A stretch of 43,029 nucleotides of DNA, taken from assembly GCA_018653605.1 (NCBI GenBank), contig JABHYY010000023.1, positions 1-43,029 on the forward strand, written 5' to 3'. Within the stretch, counting starts at the first letter, position 1. Each line of letters starts with the position of its first letter. The notes beneath the pieces were generated by a model, which did no database searches, was not told where the DNA came from, and saw nothing but the letters and a program-made list of their open reading frames with translations. Source of the stretch: an archaeon. GTDB taxonomy: Archaea; Nanobdellota; Nanobdellia; SCGC-AAA011-G17; GW2011-AR17. Shown one piece after another: positions 16,103 to 23,959 of the stretch. The translations under genes were made by a program, and so were the position numbers.

Positions 16103-16955
16103 AAGCATAAGTCATAATATCTTTAGAATATCCAGCAGGAATGTTTCCAGTTGAAGCATATTCATACAATGCAGTGTTAAAGATTGCATTAGCAACAGTG
16201 AACACCATTCCAACCAACACTACAAGAATCACAACAAACAAGAATAAAAATCCCAAACCAATAATATTTCCAGTTAAAAACATAAGTGCTCCAACAATAA
16301 GAGCAGGGAAAATAATAGCTGCTGTAATAGCACCTTGTATAGCACCTAAACCAAAGTGTCTAACCAAACTTTCACCCCATGTCTTTTTAAGAACAGAAAT
16401 TGATTTCTTAATAGCTTTAAATGGAGTTAAATCATCATAAACCATTGCAGGAACCACAAAGATTGTAATAATAGCCCAAGCTAAGCTTAAAACACTTCTT
16501 AGAATGTGTATAACAATAGAACCAATGCCTTTAGATTTTCTAGCCATACTTTCTAATCCTCTCAATAAAAGGCCCACACTTGCAGCCAAAAGGCTCCACA
16601 GAGCAATCAAATGAATCTTAGAAAATGCAAATTTAAGACTTTCCATAAACTTCGCATCGCCACCAGCAAACCTTTTCTTTGCAGTGTACACAACACACAC
16701 ATTAAAGAAAGTTCCAATAAAAGCCAGTCCAAAATAAATAGCAAAAAATGCTAAATACTCAAAAAATCCAAACACTTGTGCTTCGCCAGCCAAAAGACTA
16801 ACAATCAATGTTGGAACTAGCAAAATCAAGATAAACAAAACTGAAAATATAGAAGCTAAAATTGGATACCAAATAAGCTCAGTATCTTCTTTCATAACAT
16901 TAAAAGTTATCTTTGTTATTCCCCAACTATTTTTAAAAACTGAAGTTATACTCAT
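16077..16955 (-). CDS. Polytopic membrane protein (DUF6159-like)
   Basis: This 292-residue protein has about six hydrophobic segments, near 32-58, 66-90, 118-130, 150-172, 205-230 and 232-262. Its pattern is a conserved-looking start SVFKNSWGITKITFNVMKEDTELIWYP, a central VVPAMVYDDLTPFKAIKKSISVLKKTWGESL, and the C-terminal NTALYEYASTGNIP. This matches what I remember of the DUF6159 family, for which no function is known. A Lys-rich tail ends the protein. It overlaps the DHH gene by 26 nt at the 3' ends. Confidence 0.65.
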   Translation of the reverse strand: MSITSVFKNSWGITKITFNVMKEDTELIWYPILASIFSVLFILILLVPTLIVSLLAGEAQVFGFFEYLAFFAIYFGLAFIGTFFNVCVVYTAKKRFAGGDAKFMESLKFAFSKIHLIALWSLLAASVGLLLRGLESMARKSKGIGSIVIHILRSVLSLAWAIITIFVVPAMVYDDLTPFKAIKKSISVLKKTWGESLVRHFGLGAIQGAITAAIIFPALIVGALMFLTGNIIGLGFLFLFVVILVVLVGMVFTVANAIFNTALYEYASTGNIPAGYSKDIMTYAFIEKKKKA

Positions 16956-16999
16956 AATATATAGTTTTTAGTATATATTTATAAAAGTTTCTAATTCAC

Positions 17000-17932
17000 C
17001 TAATCCAATTTTTCCAATAATCCAAATGCCTTTTTATCAAATTTTGAGAAGGCAAACCATTTCTTCCCTAAATCCTTTAGTGAAGCACCAATATGATATA
17101 CTTCTTTATTATCAATAATCATAAACCTATCATGGGATTTATTAAATTCTTTGATTTTAATCATAGGATATTGGGAATTATGTTTATTCAAATCTAATCT
17201 TAATTGTTTTGTAATAGTTTTTGTATAAATTATAACCACAACACCATCCTTTCTCTTAGAAAACAATGTTAAAACAGAATCATCAACAAAATTATCAATC
17301 AACACAATTGATTGTTTTGCACTTCTAATTAAATCAGAAACAAAATTATAAGCATCAAAAATCTGTCCTTCAAAGAAGATTCCTTGTTTTCTAACAAACT
17401 CTTTGTTTTCAATTGCTTCAAAAACTTTCTCAAAGTTTTTATCATACTCAATTTGTTTCCCTTCAACAGTATCTAGCCTTCTAAAGATTTCTGCATTTTT
17501 GGAAATAAATTTACGCATTGAAACAAAAGCATCCATTATTTGAATACTAACTTTCACAGCAATATCACTTTTAAGAACACTAGAAAGCATTGAAACTCCT
17601 TGTTCAGTGAATGCATAAGGTAAGTATTTTCTATGCATTCCTCTACCTTTGTTTAAGGTTCCAGAATGGAACCTTAAAGAATCTTTTATTTTTGAAGTCA
17701 CATTTTGTGACTTCAAGTTCTCTCCTAGTTCTAAGGTAACAATTTGTGACCTTAAAGAATTATATTCAGGCATAGTAAGCTGGAACATGAATCTTGAAGG
17801 AAATCTCTCAATATTTCTTTTAACAGCTTGATTAAGTTGCTTTGTTTCAACCTCATACAATTCAGCTAAATCACTATCCAACATCACTTGAAACGCTCTG
17901 ATTGTATGGATTTTATTCTTAATTTTGTTCAT
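17000..17932 (-). CDS. ORF6N-domain DNA-binding protein with PLD-like C-terminus
   Basis: The N-terminus has the ORF6N pattern: IHTIRAFQVMLDSDLAELYEVETKQLNQAVKRN, RFPSRFMFQLT, then LPYAFTEQGVSMLSSVLKS and helix QIMDAFVSMRKFI. ORF6N/KilA-N proteins are known from phages and mobile elements. Residues about 190-300 resemble one half of a phospholipase D-like domain (SAKQSIVLIDNFVDDSVL, then SHDRFMIIDNKEVYHIGASLKDLGKK). Three imperfect in-frame repeats (LRSQIVT, LKSQNVT, LRFHSGT) interrupt the ORF6N domain and correspond to three DNA inverted repeats. The gene stands alone between hypothetical membrane and soluble genes and looks horizontally acquired. A role in DNA cleavage, regulation or defence is speculative. 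Confidence 0.78.
   Translation of the reverse strand: MNKIKNKIHTIRAFQVMLDSDLAELYEVETKQLNQAVKRNIERFPSRFMFQLTMPEYNSLRSQIVTLELGENLKSQNVTSKIKDSLRFHSGTLNKGRGMHRKYLPYAFTEQGVSMLSSVLKSDIAVKVSIQIMDAFVSMRKFISKNAEIFRRLDTVEGKQIEYDKNFEKVFEAIENKEFVRKQGIFFEGQIFDAYNFVSDLIRSAKQSIVLIDNFVDDSVLTLFSKRKDGVVVIIYTKTITKQLRLDLNKHNSQYPMIKIKEFNKSHDRFMIIDNKEVYHIGASLKDLGKKWFAFSKFDKKAFGLLEKLD
17652..17753. repeat. Three tandem inverted repeats inside the ORF6N gene
   Basis: Three hairpin-forming units lie about 40 nt apart. They are 17652-17678 (TTTAAGGTTCC/GGAACCTTAAA, perfect 11 bp), 17694-17714 (GAAGTCACA/TGTGACTTC, perfect 9 bp) and 17733-17753 (AAGGTAACA/TGTGACCTT, one mismatch). All are in the coding frame and encode similar LxSQxVT-like peptides, so they look like a duplicated, palindromic coding unit. 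Confidence 0.8.
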
Positions 17933-18064
17933 AAATAAAATAAAATATAGAGTTTTTTATAAAATCCAGCTATAAAAATCCGGAAACTTTCCATAAAACC
18001 TGAAAGATTTACATATTCAAAGCTTATACAAGCAAAACAAAGCAGTCAATACTAAAAAATAACC

Positions 18065-18961
18065 CTATACAACATGAGAGAAAACAGATCTAACATTATC
18101 TCTTCTCCATTGCAAACCTTTCAGAACTTCTTCAGGATAAGCAATAACTTGATCATCTCTTTCATGAGTTTCAGGCAAAATTTGAACAACTTGTTCTAAA
18201 AAATCATCAGATAAACCTTCAATAGTATCAATAGTTCTATCAATCCCAGCTCTATTAACTTCATCTCCATAAGGTAAAGCATAGAATGGTAATTCTTTTC
18301 TTTGTATAGCAACATCCCACTTAGTATCAGGATTCCAAAATCGATCTTCAGATAATTTAATTAAATCAGGATTAAACAACATCCCTGCAAAATAATCTAC
18401 CATCAAAACATCCCCTTGAGGTGTAAAAACATATTGAGTATCACCACTAAAACCAGCAAAAAAATTAAAAGGCCAGAAAGCATCTAGTTTATCCTTAACC
18501 TTTGCTTGTAATCCTTTAGGTACTCGGTTCAAAAATCTAGATTCAATAGCATTAACTAAAAATCTTGAAGCAATAATATTAGTGTCTCTATAGATAACTC
18601 CTTTTTCTTCACCTTTCCATGCATCAACAGTAGCAACTCTTGTTTCAGCAACACCTAAGTCTAATTTCTTACCAATCAAATACATAAGTTCAGCTTTTCT
18701 TCCAGCAATATCTTGATTTCTTATTTTTACAGAACCTGGACTCTCACACAACCAAAACCTTCCAGCATGATCCAAAGCAAAAATTTTATTATCAATTGGA
18801 GTATCAGCACAAAATAATCTTTCTTGAGGTGGAACTCTATTAACAGGCACCAAGCCTCCATTTCTAATTATTTCAAAATCAACATTAGAAGCAATATAAG
18901 AATTAAAAAAATCTTCAGCATCAGCCAAAGCACCTAAGTTCTGTCTTGATACATATGTCAT
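18065..18961 (-). CDS. Hypothetical protein (298 aa), possibly kinase-fold
   Basis: This soluble protein has no signal peptide. RFWLCESPGSVKIRNQDIAGRKAELMYLIGKKLDLGVAETRV is vaguely like the ATP-grip and helix region of HipA/PI3K-like kinases, and DVLMVDYFAGMLFNPD could be a metal-binding loop. The resemblance is weak and I would not assign function on it. It starts 1 nt after the stop of the upstream CARDB-like membrane protein gene (same strand), so the two are probably co-transcribed. Confidence 0.6.
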   Translation of the reverse strand: MTYVSRQNLGALADAEDFFNSYIASNVDFEIIRNGGLVPVNRVPPQERLFCADTPIDNKIFALDHAGRFWLCESPGSVKIRNQDIAGRKAELMYLIGKKLDLGVAETRVATVDAWKGEEKGVIYRDTNIIASRFLVNAIESRFLNRVPKGLQAKVKDKLDAFWPFNFFAGFSGDTQYVFTPQGDVLMVDYFAGMLFNPDLIKLSEDRFWNPDTKWDVAIQRKELPFYALPYGDEVNRAGIDRTIDTIEGLSDDFLEQVVQILPETHERDDQVIAYPEEVLKGLQWRRDNVRSVFSHVV

Positions 18962-18962
18962 T

Positions 18963-20093
18963 TTACAACCTTTTCAGGTGCAAAATAACAAACAAAGCAA
19001 AAACAACTACAACCAGTACAGATCCTAAGATCAACCAGAAATTACTTTTACTTTCAACATCAAAATTGAAAACTCTCTGTTCAACCAAACCATCAGCAGT
19101 GCTAACTTCTACAACAACTTCTTGCATACCTTCTTCAACAGGATTAATGCTAAAAATCATTTCACCTGATCTGTCAGCAACAACAGTAATAGATTCAGTA
19201 TAGTCAACATTTTCAACACCATAGACAAACAAGTTAAACTCTCTAGTTTCACCTAAGTTAGTTATTTGCACTTTAAATTCAGACTCTTGTCCTACTTGCA
19301 AACCTGTAACTGAAGCAATTGAAACCAAAGCATCACTATCTACAGCAGTTGTTCCATTAACTCTTACCCAAGTAGTTTTCTCAACAGTTGTATCACCATT
19401 GTCATACTCAACTTGAACATTTAATTCATAATCACCTGACAAACCAGAAGGCACAGTTAAATACAAAGTTTGACTAGAAACTTCATCATCTTCTCCACCT
19501 TTAGCATCAAGTTCTTCAACATAAGCAACAGTTGAAACACCTTCAAGAGATGCAACAATTCTCAAATCATCTTCATCATTCTCACCCAAGTTCTCTAATC
19601 TAACTCTTACACCTAAGTAATCACCAGAATCAACACTTGAGGAACTCAAAAGAATCTCTTTAATATTTATACTATGTCTAGGTTCTTCCATATACAATGA
19701 ATATGAAACCATTTCAGAATCTTTATCATCATAGATTTCTACATACAATGTATAATCATGATCAGAAACCTCTAGATCAGATGGAATTTCTAAATACAAG
19801 GTTTTCTTGTAAGAAACACCATTTTCAACATCAAACATTTCACTGAACACTTCAAGATTACCATACTCATAACCGCCCATCCAAGCCCTTACCTTGACAT
19901 CAGTTGTGTCACCAGTACCTTCTAAATACACAACAACTTGTGCTGAGGTACCTAATTCAACTTGCACTTGGTTATCATTACTAGCTTCAATTCCATTAAC
20001 AGCAACTTTAGTTATATCATAACTCTCAGATGCAGCAACAAAACTAGCAAGTACAACAAATGCAAATAAAATAGCTAATATTAGTTTTTTCAT
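18963..20093 (-). CDS. Secreted beta-sandwich (CARDB-like) protein with C-terminal membrane anchor
   Basis: The signal peptide is residues 1-21 (MKKLILAILFAFVVLASFVAA). About three consecutive beta-sandwich domains follow, at roughly 25-125, 130-245 and 250-345. The second is CARDB-like, with VDSGDYLGVRVRLENLGENDEDDL. A C-terminal membrane helix (LILGSVLVVVVFALFVILHLKRL) ends in basic residues, so the domains face outside. Acidic composition and repeated domains suit a cell-envelope or S-layer-associated role. Neighbours are other exported proteins on the same strand. Confidence 0.75.
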   Translation of the reverse strand: MKKLILAILFAFVVLASFVAASESYDITKVAVNGIEASNDNQVQVELGTSAQVVVYLEGTGDTTDVKVRAWMGGYEYGNLEVFSEMFDVENGVSYKKTLYLEIPSDLEVSDHDYTLYVEIYDDKDSEMVSYSLYMEEPRHSINIKEILLSSSSVDSGDYLGVRVRLENLGENDEDDLRIVASLEGVSTVAYVEELDAKGGEDDEVSSQTLYLTVPSGLSGDYELNVQVEYDNGDTTVEKTTWVRVNGTTAVDSDALVSIASVTGLQVGQESEFKVQITNLGETREFNLFVYGVENVDYTESITVVADRSGEMIFSINPVEEGMQEVVVEVSTADGLVEQRVFNFDVESKSNFWLILGSVLVVVVFALFVILHLKRL

Positions 20094-20159
20094 TTTTTTT
20101 AAGCCTCTTTAATACTATTCTCACCAGATCTACTCATATATAAAGCTTTCTATTTGTTA

Positions 20160-20900
20160 CTACTGATTAGAAATGAATCTCTCGGCCTGGACCTCTTCAT
20201 AAGCTTCAATTGCAAGATCAATAGCAGGATCACTCACATCTTCCATTGTATCCCTTACAGCCCAACCACTTTCATTAACTAATAAATCAGCTGATGCATT
20301 AGAATGAGAATGAGGAAATCCTTCTAAATCAAGAGTCATATGAGTAAATTCATGAAAAAGAAAATCACCAACTCGAGAAAATAATCTATACAAATCACTA
20401 ATTTCTCCCCTTAATTCAGCAAAACCAGTAGTAAGACTTTCTTCTTCTCTTAATCTAGCTTTCATCTTTTCTTTATCAAGCTCATATTTGCCTTCAGCAT
20501 TTAGGGAATAAAGATCAATCACTCTTTGTGCATCATCAAAATCATAAACATTAAAGAGAGCATCCAAAGTGTTTTGATTTAAAACAACAATTTGATCATC
20601 AGAAAAATAAGTAGCATATTTAATTTCTCCAAGACCAACATAAATATCATTTGGAACACCACACTGGACATTATTAGTTAATAAGTTTTCAAGAACCTGT
20701 CCAGGAGAAACAACTCTATCTTCTTTAGGGACATTTTGCTCAATTAGAGTAGAAATAGAATCACTTTCAGCATCAATACCAAATAATGTAACTCCATCAA
20801 TTAATATCTGTTCATTAGTACCACATTCTTGAATATCTTCATAATAACAGCCAGCTGAAGCTAATGTATATGCAAGTAAAGGTAATAATAAACTTCTCAT
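20160..20900 (-). CDS. Exported putative zinc metallopeptidase (HEFTH)
   Basis: The N-terminus MRSLLLPLLAYTLASAGC is a signal peptide with a lipobox-like Cys. The sequence FLFHEFTHMTLDLEGFPHSHSNASADLLVNESGW contains an HExxH zinc site followed by an acidic helix. This is consistent with a gluzincin-like peptidase whose third ligand could be a downstream Glu (VNESGW). I cannot assign a specific family. The protein has 246 residues with acidic, helix-rich flanks. It sits in a run of exported proteins between 18.9 and 26.8 kb. Confidence 0.6.
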   Translation of the reverse strand: MRSLLLPLLAYTLASAGCYYEDIQECGTNEQILIDGVTLFGIDAESDSISTLIEQNVPKEDRVVSPGQVLENLLTNNVQCGVPNDIYVGLGEIKYATYFSDDQIVVLNQNTLDALFNVYDFDDAQRVIDLYSLNAEGKYELDKEKMKARLREEESLTTGFAELRGEISDLYRLFSRVGDFLFHEFTHMTLDLEGFPHSHSNASADLLVNESGWAVRDTMEDVSDPAIDLAIEAYEEVQAERFISNQ

Positions 20901-20960
20901 AAAAATAATTTCAAAACAAGATATATATAAATCTGTCTATAAAAAGAAATAAAAAAAGAA

Positions 20961-21194
20961 TTATAAAAATTCTTTGGCTTTTTCCATAAAAGGTAAAACA
21001 GCTTCAACTTCTTCTTTAAGCATCCTACCGAGCTTAGCAAAGCTTACATCCCCATTTGCATTTCTATTCTCTCGAGAAATTTGCAATTTAGGAGTACCCT
21101 CATTATAAGAAAAAACACCTACTGTTATTTTTGTGCTTTCAAATTCTACACTCTCTGAAAACAACGATTTATCTAAACTTTTATCAAATGGCAT
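20961..21194 (-). CDS. Small soluble protein (77 aa), possibly PC4-like
   Basis: I start it at the ATG at 21194, which has GGAGG nine nt upstream, and not at the TTG at 21218 used in the track. The protein has two to three short strands (STKITVGVFSYNEGTPKLQISRE) then a helix (FAKLGRMLKEEVEAVLPFMEKAKEFL). This order recalls PC4/Sub1-like ssDNA-binding proteins, but the match is weak. No signal peptide is present. Confidence 0.6.
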   Translation of the reverse strand: MPFDKSLDKSLFSESVEFESTKITVGVFSYNEGTPKLQISRENRNANGDVSFAKLGRMLKEEVEAVLPFMEKAKEFL

Positions 21195-21241
21195 TTTATA
21201 AAACCTCCAATCAATCAAAAACTTCTACCCTTTAAAAAACT

Positions 21242-21751
21242 TTAGATTCCCAATTCAGAAATAACTTCAGATAGAAACAGTTTATACCTTCTTTTAGCTT
21301 CAGGCAACATATCCATAGCATCTTCAATACTCAATTCATTACCTTCATCATCCCTAACAAAACCCCTTCTATATTTATCGATATTACCAATAAATCTAAA
21401 TCCTTCTTGTTCAAAATAATCATCTCTTCCTTCACCAACAAGCAATCCATCTAAACCATAATCTCTTAAAACTTCATTATCTCTTTCAATAAACAACACA
21501 GGTTTAGTCCAAAGATCAGTAGTATCAAATCTTTGAGAAGATTTAACTGGTTCAAAAGCAACCAAATTAATTCCAGGTAAATCAAGCCTATATTGGTTAA
21601 CACCCAAAGAACCCAAGTCATCAGCTCTACCTCTAGTTCTAACAAATTCATAAACTCTTTTAACATCACTCTCTTGAGAAAGTGCATAAGGAGCAACAGT
21701 AGCACAAGCAGCACCAATCAAACTTAAGCTTAAAAAATCTCTTCTATTCAT
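21242..21751 (-). CDS. Tat-exported hypothetical protein
   Basis: The first 25 residues form a twin-arginine signal: MNRRDFLSLSLIGAACATVAPYALS has the RRDFL motif, a hydrophobic core and a small-residue cleavage site. The 144-residue mature part is acidic and soluble (DLPGINLVAFEPVKSSQRFD, RDYGLDGLLVGEGRDDYF) with no family I recognise. The Tat pathway exports folded, often cofactor-bearing proteins, so a bound cofactor is possible but unseen. The mature region lacks Cys. Confidence 0.72.
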   Translation of the reverse strand: MNRRDFLSLSLIGAACATVAPYALSQESDVKRVYEFVRTRGRADDLGSLGVNQYRLDLPGINLVAFEPVKSSQRFDTTDLWTKPVLFIERDNEVLRDYGLDGLLVGEGRDDYFEQEGFRFIGNIDKYRRGFVRDDEGNELSIEDAMDMLPEAKRRYKLFLSEVISELGI

Positions 21752-21804
21752 TGTAGTCAGAGTAAAAAACTTCCCCTATATAAGTATTATTATAATAAAA
21801 AAAA

Positions 21805-23934
21805 TTAAAAAAGAGAACTAAAAAAGTTCAATATTTTGTCCCATAGATTGCTAACATCTTCAGTAAAACCTTCTTCAAATTCAATAGCATCACCAACACT
21901 AACAACATCCAAGTTAAACACTCTTTCTTCATACAAGTTACCATTTTCAATAATAACTTTCAAACCATAATTTCCTGATTCTAAGTCATTAGGTACACTA
22001 ACTCTGTATAAAGCACCATCTTGTTCACTTCTATCTAAGTCAACAAAACTGCCATAACTTTTCTGGTCATTAAAGATAAATGTTAATTGAATATCTCTAG
22101 CATCAAAACTGTTTCTGTTATGCATTTCAACGAAAACAACAATTTCATTGTCCATAGCATTGTTTGACAAACAACCATTTGAATATTCGTAGTTACCAGT
22201 CACTTCAACATCTGAATCAAAGCAGTACCATGATCCTAAGCTTACAGCATTCATAACATTCACTTCAGTAACTTCTAACAAATTACTTTCATAGTTACTT
22301 GGAACATAAGGTTCTTCACCGCCACCAATAACATCATTAACTTTAACTGAAACTTCTTGTGAATCACTCAATCCACCATCAGTAACACTAACAGTTAAAT
22401 AGTACTGGCCAGCATCTTGAAATCCAGTTTGCCATGTCCAGGTATCACCTAGAGCATCTCCAGCATCAAGACCTTCAAAGCTAAAAGATAAAACATCGCC
22501 ATCTTCATCAGTTGCAGAAGCTACAATTTCAATAAATGTACCTTCATCAACTTCAATATCAGCAATATTATCTAATACAGGTGCATGATTATTTGGATTA
22601 ACACTTCCATCTAAAACAGTAATTGTGAATTCAACTTTAACATCACACTCACCATCATCAACAGTCACATCAATGTCATAAACACCAGCATCTCCAACAG
22701 AAGTTTGCCAGTTATAATCTGGACCTTGTGCATTACCAACAATACCTTCCCATGAAAAACTAAGTTGATCATGATCAGCATCAGTTGCATCAATTTCAAC
22801 ACTTACAGAGTCACCTTCATAAACAGTGATATCATCTACAGGTTCAACAAAAGGACAAACATTTCCAGTTGTACTTGCTTCATTAACAGTAATTGTAAAC
22901 AATCCTTCATTATGAGACATGTACTCATGAACTTCATCCCATACAGATACACTGTCAACATAAACACCAGCATCTCCAACAGAAGTTCTCCATGTAGCTG
23001 TATATGTTGTAGGAACATCTGTATTGTTATTCAAAACATAGTTCTGATTCAATGTAGTAAAAATAGCTCCATCAAAAACACCATCAATATCAAAGTAAAT
23101 TGAGTCACCATCAGCATCATACATATAGATAACTTCATTACCTAAAACTTTACCACCAATAGCTTTTGTTAAGTATTCAAAGTAACTATCAACAACTTCA
23201 AGAGTCATAACAACAGTTTCACCTTCATCAACAGTATAAGCTGCATCTGAAACTAAAGGTGCACTACCAAAGTCTCCCCATGGATTATAAGGTTCTAATT
23301 CCCATTCCCATAAAGGAGTTTCATCATCTAAAATCTCTACAGTAGCCCATCCATAATGATCTGCATCATAGTAAGCACTTGCAGGTGTCCAAACATCACA
23401 TGTCCAAACATCTCCAACTTCTGTAAGATCTGAATCTAATACTGAACTTGTACTTTGTGTAGATAAGTATTCAGCACCATCATTCAACCAAAAGAAGTCA
23501 AAAACTGCATCTTCATAACCTTCAACATAACATGTCAAATCATCTCCACTAAATGGTTCAGCTGGATCAATTACAACATTTCCATCATTACCAATCTCTG
23601 GAGAACCAGAAACAGTAACAGTTTCAGAACCATAAAAATCTGCATCATAGTAAGCACTTGCAGGTGTCCAGACATCACATGTCCATGTATCTCCACCTTC
23701 AGTAATACTTGAGTCTAATGTTAAAGAAGTGCTTTGACTAGATAAGTACTCAGCACCATTTTTCATCCAGTAAAAGTCAAAAACAGTATTTTCTTCACCT
23801 GAAACAAAACATTTCAGATCATCGCTAACATCTGGGTTACTTGGTGTGATTGCCACATCTCCAGCGCTAACAAAACTTGAAAATACTAATAACATAAACA
23901 AAGATAAAAAAATTAAAATTGTTTTTTTCATCAT
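21805..23934 (-). CDS. Large secreted multi-domain Ig/cadherin-like surface protein
   Basis: The start is ATG at 23934 (ATGATG), with GGAGG 11 nt upstream; the track's TTG at 23952 overlaps that site. A signal peptide (MMKKTILIFLSLFMLLVFSSFVSA) precedes two about 90-residue repeats that each end TWTCDVWTPASAYYDAD. A longer beta-sandwich module with DADGDSIYFDIDG and RTSVGDAGVYVDSVSVWDEV follows. Two cadherin/PKD-like domains (IEVDEGTFIEIVASATDEDGD) and a C-terminal CARDB-like domain with NRNSFDARDIQLTFIF come next. The final segment VSNLWDKILNFFSSLF is a short amphipathic end, not a clear anchor. It is probably an adhesin or envelope protein. Confidence 0.82.
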   Translation of the reverse strand: MMKKTILIFLSLFMLLVFSSFVSAGDVAITPSNPDVSDDLKCFVSGEENTVFDFYWMKNGAEYLSSQSTSLTLDSSITEGGDTWTCDVWTPASAYYDADFYGSETVTVSGSPEIGNDGNVVIDPAEPFSGDDLTCYVEGYEDAVFDFFWLNDGAEYLSTQSTSSVLDSDLTEVGDVWTCDVWTPASAYYDADHYGWATVEILDDETPLWEWELEPYNPWGDFGSAPLVSDAAYTVDEGETVVMTLEVVDSYFEYLTKAIGGKVLGNEVIYMYDADGDSIYFDIDGVFDGAIFTTLNQNYVLNNNTDVPTTYTATWRTSVGDAGVYVDSVSVWDEVHEYMSHNEGLFTITVNEASTTGNVCPFVEPVDDITVYEGDSVSVEIDATDADHDQLSFSWEGIVGNAQGPDYNWQTSVGDAGVYDIDVTVDDGECDVKVEFTITVLDGSVNPNNHAPVLDNIADIEVDEGTFIEIVASATDEDGDVLSFSFEGLDAGDALGDTWTWQTGFQDAGQYYLTVSVTDGGLSDSQEVSVKVNDVIGGGEEPYVPSNYESNLLEVTEVNVMNAVSLGSWYCFDSDVEVTGNYEYSNGCLSNNAMDNEIVVFVEMHNRNSFDARDIQLTFIFNDQKSYGSFVDLDRSEQDGALYRVSVPNDLESGNYGLKVIIENGNLYEERVFNLDVVSVGDAIEFEEGFTEDVSNLWDKILNFFSSLF

Positions 23935-23959
23935 TTTTCTTGTGTCCTCCAATTAAACC

